A DNA stretch of 64,000 bases. Source: Cerrena zonata. Its lineage: Eukaryota; Basidiomycota; Agaricomycetes; Polyporales; Cerrenaceae. Both the position numbers and the translations under genes were made by a program. This document shows positions 1 through 11,022 of the stretch, piece after piece. Each line of letters begins with the position of its first letter. Positions within the stretch are counted from its first letter, which is position 1. The notes under the pieces are model-generated. The model worked only from the letters and a program-made list of their open reading frames with translations, made no database searches and had not been told where the DNA came from. The DNA lies in NCBI GenBank assembly GCA_038087015.1, contig JASBNA010000003.1, forward strand, positions 186,001-250,000. Reading direction: 5' to 3'.

Positions 1-96
1 ATATGTCTTTCAAATAAGCAACACTTTGACACTTGTCAATCTTTTTGTCTAACTTTATTTTCTTATCATATATCATATATTTATATCTTGGTTTAG

Positions 97-804
97 CAAT
101 AATAAAGATGTAAAGGAAGATAGTAGGTGTGTTGTCTTTGAACATTTTGTATTAAACTATACTAACTTTTGAGAAGATCTGATGCTGAAGATGTTGTTGA
201 GTCTTCCAGCAAGAAGTCAGCTATTGTTGTTGAGGTACCTGTCAAGTAAGTAATGTCTTTGTCAATCTTGCAACAATATATTTATATTTTATTATAGGCC
301 AGCCAAAGGCAAGACCATCAAGAGAGGGTAAGTATTACATTTGTTATGGTTTATATATATACTGAGTGTTGTATATTTAGTTGGGTTTCTCTTGAAGCTA
401 CTCAACAAGGAATCTCCAAGAAGAGGATTGCTGAGTATATATCTCCCATTATATATTATTCTTATGCTGACTTATATTATTAACAGGACTACCCTTGAAT
501 ATACCAAGGGTCTAATTGAGGATAAAGATAACCCAATGTATACTCCCACATATCTTCTGCCATCAAAAAGTTTGCATATGTGGTCTCCATTATTTTTTTA
601 ATTGATATTACACCTTTACTAACCCTTTTACTATTTAGCAGTATTTCTATCTCAGCCAAGATGAAGTCTAGGAGTATATTGGCAAAGAACATCAAGTAAG
701 TCTGTTTACACTTGACATTATTTAACTTGGGAAATAGGCCAATGCTGGCAAAACACGATTCCTTCAGTGACCTTTTTATCTCTGAGAATATCTATGCTAG
801 TTGA
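97..804 (+). CDS. Unrecognised multi-exon gene, 3' part (5' end off window)
   Basis: I do not recognise this gene. Reading through GT-AG junctions gives seven exons at 97-126, 174-245, 298-327, 381-434, 487-579, 639-695 and 738-804, joined in one frame to a TGA at 802-804. Every intron (42-59 nt) falls in phase 2 and every internal exon length is a multiple of three. Donors are mostly GTAAGT-like, and ACTAAC branch-site-like sequences occur. The roughly 130 residues seen are rich in Lys, Glu, Ser and Asp, for example DAEDVVESSSKKS and TTLEYTKGLIEDKDNP. There is no membrane segment or known motif. The first visible exon is preceded by an acceptor (TTTAG, ending at 96), so earlier exons should lie left of the window. 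It sits in AT-rich, repeat-filled DNA and could be a host gene, a captured fragment or part of a transposon. The intron structure is read directly; function is unknown. Confidence 0.42.
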
Positions 805-3009
805 TAGCCTAGACAATATTTATAGACAAAATAAACCACAATATTGCTCTTGAGATATGATCATTATTTGCTAATAATAATCCCACCTTAAGAGGAGGCA
901 TATTTATTTGAGACTAAGGATGCCATTATACAAATTTGAGACTAAGGATGCCATTATATAAAGGTAGTCTCTTGCAATAGCAGCTTATACTAGATATCAG
1001 ATGGCATTCAACTAAGAAAAGGCAAAAAAAAATAGTAACAATCCTTTAAGATAATATCCAGATTACTCACACCTCACTAGTAAACCACAGGCATGCTTTC
1101 AAGGAGAAATTCTATTGAGTTAAGATAGTTGTTGAATTCTTTGAGCTATAACTTGAGTAGATTGAAAGGCAGAATATACCTTTCATCTTCAGACTCATCA
1201 TTATCAGATACCTTATGTAATAACTTGGCCTTCTTAGTTAGCTGCTTATACATTGTTAATATAGTCTAAGTCTTTTTGTTGTAGATATATTTGTAATATT
1301 TTATATACTAGAGAAAGAAAGGTCAAGATATATCATCTGTTTTTTAATAGAGAAATATTTATAATAGATTTTATTAAAATATATGCTTCTTTTTATAGAT
1401 AAGCAAACTAGTGTTATTGAAAATAAGCATCTTTCATCTTTGGATAAAGAGCTGGCATTACAACTGAGTATCAGAAGCATTATTAAGTGAAGTGAAAAGA
1501 TTAGTAATGATATACAAAATATAGTATATTGCTCTATATCCTGAGCAATTCTGGAGGTGAGGATAAAGAGTTTGTTGACATTTCATTTTGTATTTGCTGA
1601 GCAATCTTTTACTTCTATATATCTTTAGAGAATTTGGACACAAAGTGATTCTCAATGACTTATTTGTGATACTTATCCTATCAATTGAGATCAGACTATA
1701 ATAAGCATAAAACTTAAAATAAATAAATATACAATATGATGAGTCTCTAGATGATAACATAATATAGAGATATTAGCCACTAGATATTATGGTTCTTTTA
1801 TTTTACTATATAATATTAGTAACAGATAATATCTGAGTTAATAGAAATATTTATAGCTAAAGTTTACATACTCTATAGTCTTTCTGACTATCTGAGGATG
1901 ATATTTTCTGCAACTGAGATCTAAAGAAGTAGTTGATATCAAGACTAGGCTAGCTTGAGTTTGAAAGATCAGTTCTAATGGATTGAACATTTATATCTTA
2001 AGAAATCCCTTCTCATTGATAGGCTCTGGATTTGTATTTTTCATTAGAAGTTTAATAAAGTAATATTATAATAAAAATTTATCTTGCCTTTTTTGAGATA
2101 TCTTTCACTTTCACACCTTTAAAGTTGAGGTGACTTTTGGTTTAGATTTATCTGCATTGTTTTCAGATCCAGATTTATCATCTTCAAAATATAATAAGTC
2201 CCAAACTTATCTTCTATCATACTCAGTTTTTATTTTCTGTAATAAGTATCAGTCAGTTATTAGCATCAATTTAAAAAAAATTATATGAGAATAAACACTC
2301 TCTATATTCTTATTAGATTTGGGATCATCTGAGTTATTGTCTAAGATAATTGCTATTGAAAAGCTTAGAAGAATAGAGGCTAAAAAGCTTTGTAAAGCTG
2401 GAGCTAAAATTAAAGAGATTGCTGTTAAAATAAAAGAAGAGACAGCTACAATGAAAGAAGAAAACCTTGATTAATAAGCACTATTAGTAGATATAGCTAG
2501 TTGTGTCATCTCTATATATGCAAGAGATCAAGTTTTATGCTAATATATTAGCTTAAGCTTTCTATTTTGGATTGTATAATTTCTTAGTTAGTTTGTAGTG
2601 GTAAACTGAATATGTAAATATAGTGATAAGAGAGGTAGGTTTATTTCTTGAACTATAGATTATAGTGATATGTTTTATAGCTAACTGAGACAAAGAGAAG
2701 AGATATTGCTATCTTGAGAATTAGATCAAAGCTGAGAATATAAATAATATCTTGAATATGGATGTCAATAGGGTGCATGCAGTTAATAGTCAACAGAATA
2801 TATGGCCAATAATTGATCAAAACTTCAATTAAGTCTGAGCTTAATGACTTATAAAGGTCAGTCTAACATCAAAGTCTATCCAATAAGCCCTTATAAGCTA
2901 TACAGAAGGCTGGGCTTGGTGAGGCCTATAGTAGATCAGGCTTGAAGGTTTGAAGAGCTCAAGCCTTAGCCTGCAGATCACTATGCTAAATATCACTTTT
3001 CAGATTTAT
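805..3009. other. AT-rich gene-poor stretch
   Basis: No gene model can be supported here. Base composition is clearly more AT-rich than right of 8.1 kb and stops occur in all frames. A Lys/Glu/Ala-rich open stretch at about 2340-2475 (reading like EKLRRIEAKKLCKAGAKI) ends at a TAA and looks like a coiled-coil remnant of a decayed gene or transposon. I see no tRNA or other structured RNA. Confidence 0.5.
907..958. repeat. Exact 24-bp direct repeat, two copies
   Basis: TTTGAGACTAAGGATGCCAT followed by TATA occurs at 907-930 and again, without change, at 935-958, separated by four bases (28-bp period). It looks like a small tandem duplication in the AT-rich region. No coding or regulatory role is visible. 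Confidence 0.85.
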
Positions 3010-4040
3010 AAAGGAGAAATTGCAGGTTTAATCAAATAATAATGTTATGATAGTGGAGGGTAAGAGATAGGGACAAATAAAAAGCACCAGTAAAAAGAGC
3101 TTCAAAAATAAAGCATAGTAGCAACAGAAAGGAGGTGATTTGGATATAAATTGACAAAGATATAGAGCAAACAACATATGTTTTAGAGGAAAAAGCGGAA
3201 TATGGTATGTTTTTGAACCTTATTGGTGGTGGTGTGGACACCAGTGGATAGAGCTCAAGAAATGGAGTATGGTAGCAAAAGAAAGCATGTGATTTGGATA
3301 GAAACTGGGGGAGATATGGGGAAAAGAACATATGGAGGATATGTTTCGGCAGAATACTGCCATATATGGTATGTTTTCCGCATTACATAAGCGAAGACAT
3401 GAGTTATGTTCTCAGAATTCACTTTGCCGGTGGGCGCTTAATACCGGTTATTATATAAGCACATTAGTCCATATATGGGTGTATTACAAACAAATATAAA
3501 TAAATAATGACGTAGTGAACTAGGCGCTTTGGGGTTATTGCCTTAGGCGCCTAGTTCACTACGTCATTATTTATTTATATTTGTTTGTAATACACCCATA
3601 TATGGACTAATGTGCTTATATAATAACCGGTATTAAGCGCCCACCGGCAAAGTGAATTCTGAGAACATAACTCATGTCTTCGCTTATGTAATGCGGAAAA
3701 CATACCATATATGGCAGTATTCTGCCGAAACATATTCTCCATATGTTCTTTTCCCCATAGCTCCCCCAGTTTCTATCCAAATCATACACTTCTTTTTGCT
3801 ACCAGGCTCCACTTTTTGAGCTCTATCCAATGGCGTCCACACCACCACCGATAAGGTTCAAAAACATACCATATTCCGCTTTTTCCTCTAAAACATATGT
3901 TGTTTGCCTTATATCTCTCCCACTTTCTATCCAAATCACCTACTTTCTTTTGCTAATAGCCTCCATTTCTCAACCTCTATCCATTGAGACTCTCCATATA
4001 ATCATCAAGTGACCTCACATTGCTACTGCCACATTTACAC
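3010..4040. repeat. Long palindromic foldback element
   Basis: The two halves are inverted copies. The inner arms, 3339-3527 and 3547-3735, are perfect reverse complements over 189 bp around a 19-bp loop (3528-3546). The outer arms continue imperfectly to about 3010 and 4040, the outer limits being soft. Arm sequence includes TATGGTATGTTTTCCGCAT-type motifs and CCATATATGG. Short open frames in both arms (3032-3331 minus and 3830-4012 plus) encode near-identical peptides only because the arms are inverted copies; they look non-coding. The structure fits a foldback or MITE-like transposable element without its own transposase. I could not identify a target-site duplication. If transcribed it would form a very long hairpin RNA. 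Confidence 0.85.
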
Positions 4041-4259
4041 TATTACCTAAGCAAATAAGTACAAATATGATCTGCAAAGTTTGATTTGATCATTATTCAA
4101 TCTCTCTTTCCCCCCACATCATCCGTTCAAGTGCTGGTATTACTTGCACTTAGATGGTTATACTATTTTCTTCTATCCAGGACTACATGTCTTAAGGAAG
4201 AAAATAGCCTTATGCCAACTCCTGGCAGGTCTATTTGAGGTAAGTCAGTTTTACACATC

Positions 4260-4830
4260 TGTCACGTTATGCAGTGTCTATACAGAGACATTATATAAGC
4301 AAGTAAAGCCAAATCATGACGTTGTGAGCTAGGCATCTTGGGACACAATAGTTAGAGACCTTGTTCACTATATCTGTTTTGGCTTATTGCATATAGACTA
4401 ATATGCTTACATAATAGCTGAAATAAGCACCCTCTGCAAATTGAAATTTGAGAACAAGGTATGTTTTGATTATATAATACAGAAAACATACCATATATGG
4501 CAACTCTCTGTCAAAACATAGACTCATATGTTGTTTTCCCTATAGCTCTCCTAATTTCTATCCAAACTACATACTTCTTGTAGCTACCAGGTGTCATTTT
4601 CTGAGCTCTATCTGATGGTATATACACCACTTCCAATAATATTGAAAGTAAGTCTCTGTTTCACTTTTTCTCCAAAAACACATATTGTTTAACATATCTC
4701 TCTGTGAATTCTGACCAGATCACCTTTTTTCTACTTCTACTATGCTCTATTTCTTAGGCTCTATCTATTGACATTGTTTATACAACAATTGAGTGAGGTT
4801 AGTTTGCTACAATTTCACATCTTTGCGATT
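4260..4830 (+). repeat. Decayed second copy of the palindromic element
   Basis: This segment aligns with the right half of the 3.0-4.0 kb element in the same order: the AACATACCATATATGGCA block, the TCTATCCAAA block, a GAGCTCTATC block and the terminal TTGCTAC region. It keeps a remnant of the central inverted repeat around 4320-4385, with only a short left arm. Differences are mainly C-to-T and G-to-A, and CpG sites of the first copy are lost (for example GCGG to ACAG, GCCG to GTCA). It is an old, mutated relative. Confidence 0.7.
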
Positions 4831-4844
4831 ACCAGGGCTCATAG

Positions 4845-5105
4845 GGCCAACCCCACTCTAGGGTTCAACAAGCGCCCAGTTTTCCCACACTCAACCCAAA
4901 TCTCAATTTTGCTTATATCTCAATATCCTCTCTATCAACTCATTTTGCTCTTAGAAGTTGACTTATAGTACAAACTTTGAGTTGTTCTATAGTCAAGTTT
5001 TGAGAGCAAAAGATGCAGTGGTTGTGAAGATATGAGATAAACAAAATTCCCTCTAAACCCTAGACTAGGGCTAGGTAGTGGTTTCGCGTTACGGTACAAG
5101 CGCCC
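4845..5105. repeat. Imperfect inverted repeat (third hairpin)
   Basis: Two arms face each other around about 4975. The left arm reads ...AATTTTGCTTATATCTC...TTTTGCTCTTAGAAGTTGAC, and the reverse complement of the right arm reads ...AATTTTGTTTATCTCAT...TTTTGCTCTCAAAACTTGAC. A CTAGGGTT element lies at both outer ends, and the right side also holds the small palindrome CCCTAGACTAGGG. Arm identity is moderate, so this is probably an older foldback element unrelated in sequence to the 3-4 kb element. Confidence 0.5.
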
Positions 5106-8080
5106 CAGCAAAGTTCGGACAAGAAAAACAATACCTTCGTACCTCAGGAATCGTAACCATATAGTTAGACTGTGAATCTGCCACCTCTTCTAGAAAATTT
5201 AGAATGTCAAATAACTGACATATGATAGCCTGAATTTGATGGCAATTAATCACTCAAGTTAACACTATATTTAATAGTATAAGTAGATTAGATTAGATCA
5301 TATATATAGACATATAAGTGGACCACATACAATGACCCTCTATCTCTTCCTCTTCTACCACTTACAATCTCCCTATAATTCAAATAAAATAGTACCAGCT
5401 CTACTCAAAGCATATTGTTCCTCAACACCCTTCTACCTCAAGTTTTCAATCACCTTACTCTCAAACAATGTAACTTCCTACTACAAGCTCTTCTAGCTGG
5501 TCAAGATATCAGGTAAGATAGGGGAACCCTTACCCCCAGTCTGCTTATAGTGTAGAGAATCTCACATCTCTATCCTGCTTACAAAGGTCAGTATGAACAT
5601 CATCTCCTCTATCACATAAGACTGACCTTGTAATCTATTAGTGATTCTTCTAGTTGATAGGATCTCCCATTCATACAGGCTCCTTAGAGGAGCCTAGTGC
5701 ATGGCACTATTACAAGAGTTCCCCACAACCACAGGATGAGGTCATAGACCCTTCCCTAAATACTGGTAAATGTCTATTTTCAATCAAGTAGAACTTGCTC
5801 ACCTAAGTATGCATACATATAGTCACTGGACTAGAGAACAATACCAATCTATTATTAAATGGGCAGATAAATCCTCCAGCTAATGACAGGGATCCACCCT
5901 TGACACAGCAGACTACTCAGTCTTAACATAAGCATACATGTGTTTGCAGTGTATCAGCCATCATATACTATTATTTTCAGGATCTGAATGGGGATGCAGA
6001 GCCAGAGGCAGTGGGAGAAGGAGAATGTGATCACTTTGTAACTTTACAATCTTGGCAGGAGGTTGATTGCATTTTACAATATAAGTGGCCCATATTTCAC
6101 CTCTGCTATATATAGTAGAAGGTAGGTGTGTAGGTGGGACCTTTAGTAATCATCCACATCCTCTCTAACTTGTGTAAACTGATCCTACAGTGGGATTCTA
6201 AAGTAAAAAGTGTCAATATATGCATATAAAATTGAAAATCAAATACATATATAGACTTCTTCAGGCATATTTTGTAAGATTTTGACTATTTTTGAGTATG
6301 AAATTTCTGTAAAAGATATATATATCAGTAACAAGAGAAATATATAAGGATATTATGCACATAATGAATGAGAAGTTGAGCAGTACTATAGAAATGGTAT
6401 CAGATAGGGCTATTTATAATGCATTTTATATTAGTTGATTAGTCTTGTACTGTCATAGGCAGACACTTACATTCACAGAATGTGTATCCATAAAATTGAT
6501 GTCTTGGTGATGTCATAAAGAGAGTATATAGCCTTGAGATAAAAATTAAGGTTGGGCTCAGAAAGCTATGCTATTAAGGTCACTTCCTGTCATTATCACA
6601 TCAAACTAATACAAATGAAGATTGTCAGGAGGTGCAGCCAAAGGATGTGTTATTGGTACTTGACATCATGATGGTAGTAGGGGAAGAATGAGAGTATCTT
6701 CTTAAGAGTTAACATATTCATGTTCTACTTGATGCATGACTTTGCAAGTTGGTGATTTGCTCAGACTTTGACAGAGGTGAGATAAAATGTATATACAAGA
6801 AGTCAAATACTACAAGGGTGAGCAGATATGCATAGGTTATCTGGTACAAGGTAGTCAAAGAGCATATCACTTTTTACTAGTGGCAAGCGGCGCCGGGCAT
6901 ACATATCTGACCCCTAAGTGTACAGTATATATTATTCAGCTAAGTCAGTCTCCATTGATTAGTAATACTAAATAAAATTCAGTATGACAGAAGAAAAGAA
7001 AAATATCTGAATGTTCCTATGATTATCAAAAAGGTTGAGGCTTGAATTTATTTATGGCTCCTCCACTTCCATCTTTGACAGAAGCTTTGTCACCTTGTAA
7101 AGGGTTGGGCTGCTGCTCCTCCACTTCTGTCTTTGACAGAAGCTCCATTGCATAGCGTTGGATGGACCTCAGGGATTGTGGAGAGTTTTAGTCACATGAG
7201 AAAGAAAGATGTAATATAAAGGAGGCCAGCAAATTGCGGTGGACATTTAGCAAAGAGCGGTTGAGTTTTTTGCACATGACTTTTGGATTTGCACAATAGA
7301 TAACCAACCCTAAAGGGTCGGAATATCTGAGGTAGGAACTTTCTGCATACTCAGGTGTGTTTGATCATATAGTAGATGATGTATTCACAATGGTTTGTAT
7401 ATGAGGAACTAATACCTAATCAGGTATATTCACTATGCTAAGACCCCCTGCTCATAGACTGCAAGTTTATCTGAATGACTGGCTTACTAACACTTCAAGC
7501 AGAAACAGTTTGAATGCAGTGATTTCTTTTTCTACAATAATATATATAGTATATCTTTTACAATGGTCTCAAATTGGCCATACTATAATTATGACAGTTT
7601 CAGGCTTTCTTTTCCTATGTCACAACTAAAATAGCTATTAGCTACTGTGCAAATCTACATTATGTGATATATATCTATAATTGATATTCAAAACCCCTGC
7701 TCTCTCAATGTTATTAAACAATTAGTGTCTAGACTCAAAAAATTAGAGATCATAGATTTTAGGCTGTTGATAATAGCCCGATAACTTGATAGAACATTAG
7801 TCTATACCTCCATTTACTGGAGATGTAAAGTCCAGTTCAATCATTCAATGTTTTCTGAGTATATATCACTTTCCATTGCCAGGATTTCTTTAGCCCTCCC
7901 AAACCAAAACTGTCCTAACATGAAGATTTGAGATATATAAAGCATCAGTTCTAAACACTATCTTGCTAAACAGTAGAGAAAATAGTTACATCCTATCTAA
8001 TACAAGAGGATACAGACTAAAAAAGATATTGTGGTATATCAAGCAAAGATACAAAATGTGAGAAAAGAACTGTTGGTAAT
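5106..8080. other. AT-rich gene-poor stretch
   Basis: No convincing gene was found. Open frames are short, and apart from the direct repeat at 7057-7144 no repeat family is obvious. This is the right end of the repeat-rich compartment; the last exon of the phosphatase gene starts immediately after it, at 8081 on the other strand. Confidence 0.5.
7057..7144. repeat. 30-bp direct repeat, two copies at 58-bp spacing
   Basis: GCTCCTCCACTT..TCTTTGACAGAAGCT occurs at 7057-7086 and 7115-7144 with two differences (CCA versus CTG at the centre). No coding or regulatory role is visible. Confidence 0.8.
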
Positions 8081-10561
8081 TCAGAACCATCTGATTGGGC
8101 TGAGACCAATCTTGTTAAAGATTCCCTTCACTCCCTGAGGTATAAGTGCACCCAATGCAGTGGGGGAAGAAAGATGTACAGGCTGTCCAGTAATCAAAAG
8201 TCTAAAGATATGATATTGTCAGAGACAGCACAAAAATATAATCACAATCACTTACTTGGACTTTACTGAACCATCAATCAGGACCTCCAAATGTACAACA
8301 GGATGTTGCAAGTCTCTGGTATCCACTTCAAATGATGACCTACAAACACCAGTAGGTTGAGTACACTTTGCCCAAATGAAATGATAGGGAGCGACACACC
8401 ATTTATAATTTCCTGAAGCAATGTACTTCAACACCCTCTCCTGTGGAATCTCCACCACAAGCTCTTCACCATCAATAACCTTTGTACTGTTTACCGTACT
8501 CTCACTTGCCTGTCTTAGTGTCCTAATAAGTGGTACATAGAACATACTCAGCGGGCTCGTTGATACCTCAACAATTCGATGTCCGAAGCCATCAGGGTTG
8601 AACTCGATAGCAGCAAATTCATGCCTGTCGCCTGAGAGAATGATAACATTCGGTACGGTGTGAAGAACGCTGAGGAGAGCAGTCTTTTCAGACTCGTAGC
8701 CAGCCCAGGAGTCGGTTTGAGCATCGTGTGTCCAGAGCGAGGTGAAAGGGACAGAGGTGACAATGAATTTGAAGGAAGATGTCGAGTTGACCTGAATTCA
8801 AGGATCAAATAAGTAAAGCCCACATATGGAAAGTCGACGAGATAAGTACCTTCCCCAACCATTCATACAAAGCACCTAATTGTTTCTCTCCGAGCATTGT
8901 GCGAGTGGTAACTGAGCCATCCTCGGGGTTAGAACGATAGCGTCTGGTGTCCATCACGAAGAAAGCAACATCGCCACGACGGAAGTCATAATAATACACA
9001 TCATCCTTCGCTTTGGAGTCGTAGTTGGCATCCACATTATACAACTGGAAAGCATCAGTTGCATTTTGGAACGGAGGTTTGGTGTCGTTGCCTTGGCCGG
9101 CGTAGTTGTTGATGATCTAGAACAATATTCAGTACAAGGTCACATAAGTCGTGAAATAGACCGCACTTCGTGGTCGTCATAAGTATGGAACACAGCTAGA
9201 CGCAAGGTCTCACAAGTAAGAGTAAAGCTTATTGATATTTTATCATAACGACTTACGGAGACGTTCATAAACCTTTCGGTAACTAGGACTCTGATAGTTG
9301 CGTCGATAAAGTCTTCGATAAGACTCCTTGTCATCACCAAAGTACATTGGTACATCAGCGTATATGAAATCACCGAGGAATAGCATGAACTCGGTGGGTA
9401 TAGCTTCCTCTACGGAAGGCGCAGACGGGGCTACACTTGAAGTAGTCGAAGACGCGGTTTCATTGAGCGAGGTGTCATTGACAGAGGCGTTAGCTACGAT
9501 AAGAGGCGCGGCGACCGATTTTGGCTTAGGCCAAAGGTAATCGGCTAAGAGATCATATCCTTTAATACGACGACCTTGAAGTGGTGCGTATGGGAAATTC
9601 GGAGTTGCGCAAGAGGTCGCGAGGAAACGGAAATGTGAGCCAACCGCAAGACGAGGGTCTGGGAAGGTCTTGAAGCGAATGGGTTCGGCAGGGTATGGAA
9701 GCAAGGTTTCATTGGCATCCTGAAGTCTATCTGGAATCACGGAAGACATCCTTAAGTTAAGGAAGACAAGTTGACAATGATTGAACTTACATTCATAGCC
9801 CGTGCTTGGCCATAAACCACCTAAACGGACAGTATTCACCCAATCGCGTTCCGCAGAGAGTTGAGCAACAGGTCCGGTTTTCCAGGCAGCTTGTACATTG
9901 TTCGTACTAGCCTGTCTCCACACAACTTGCACTTCAGTCTCGTTTAGGCCTACTTGAGGATAACGAACAACGATCTTTGCAGCATCAGGATAAACGGCAC
10001 CAACACGAGTGAAGATGACATCAGAGGCGTCATCGAACACGGGGTAGAGTACCAGTTCTACGGCAGCGAAAAGTAGAAGGGTATTGATGGCAATGTTAGC
10101 TATCCGCGTTCGAGGGGAAAAGGTATGAGACGAAGCGAAGATAGATAACGCTAGAGCAGGGATGGTGCGTTGGATCTAAAATGGTCTTGAGTAATAGGAC
10201 ATACATATTTGACAAGCAACGAACATACCTCTGGCACTTTAACATGTGAACCGTTCGGCAAAGGTGGTAGTCTTTTCTCCTTTTCCTTCTCTTCGGCTGT
10301 GACCTCTTTGCCGTCTTGAGCTACCTCTGCTCCGGCAGAGAGGGAATCCAAATATAATGAGGACAAATATAGCACATATAGGGATGGGATGAGTGTTTTC
10401 AATATCCTCGCAGGAATCTAGAAGGTTGCATTTGCGTTAGTCACATCACAGCGCTGTGAAAACCATTCTGATATACGCACAACACGGAGAAAAATATATG
10501 AAACAACGCGAAATAGCGTGGAAGATAGAGTTGTGAGACTCGTTAGGCCGGAAGAGGCCAT
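8081..10561 (-). CDS. PhoD-like metallophosphatase with N-terminal membrane segments
   Basis: Predicted PhoD-family phosphoesterase (alkaline phosphatase D type), about 660 residues with several short introns. The start at 10561 gives MASSGLTSLTTLSS, then hydrophobic stretches (SYIFLRV, IPSLYVLYLSSLYL and, after an intron, IANIAINTLLLFAAVELVLY), so it is probably anchored in a membrane. The catalytic core follows in order: FLATSCATP, MLFLGDFIYAD, HTYDDHEIINNYAGQGND, YYYDFRRGDVAFFVMDTRRYR and VIILSGDRHEFAAIEFNP. These are the metal-binding Asp/His signatures of the family. An in-frame TGA at 8252 is skipped by an intron whose donor overlaps it; the last exon then reads to TGA at 8083-8081 and ends in IRWF, typical for fungal members as I recall them. 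Substrate unknown. The gene abuts the AT-rich region. Confidence 0.85.
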
Positions 10562-11022
10562 CGCAATCGTCTAGGAAGCGTTACTGTTAGGCTAGGTATC
10601 GCAGAGGGATTTTACAAGTTTAGGTCGTCACAGAGAGTCGTGCAAGTGAGGAGGAAAGCAAATGATCGAATATATTGGAGGTAGCAACGAGGCAACAGGG
10701 TGCGCCAATGACGTTCCTTTCCACGCACCACGCGCACTCAAGATATCATACTCTTGTACCACCACCAACTCATTTGCACAATGGTCGTCAAATATCTGAT
10801 GTGTGCAGCCCAACACTGCAGAGTATTTCACTTTTCACTGTCCCTACAGACTTTCACTGTGAAATGACCAACCTTTCACGGCTAGGAATCCTAAGAAACA
10901 CTGACATGTCTTCATCTTTGGACAGTGCTCTTGAGTTTGCTTCGTGACACTCGTCTCATGTATAAATACAAGTCTACATCTTACTCCTCCAGTCGGTGCA
11001 ACTACCCCAGAATGACTAGGGT
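10562..11022. promoter_or_regulatory. Divergent promoter region, TATA box at 10961
   Basis: This gap lies between the phosphatase start (minus strand) and the F-box-like gene (plus strand). A TATAAATA motif at 10961-10968 is 62 bp before the F-box-like ATG and is a good plus-strand TATA box. No clear TATA box is seen for the phosphatase. Short open frames here look accidental. Confidence 0.5.

Noticed and set aside
3032..4012. Similar short open frames in both arms of the palindrome, as a possible gene pair
   Set aside because: They are the same sequence read from inverted arms, lack a domain, and the second copy of the element has no open frame there.
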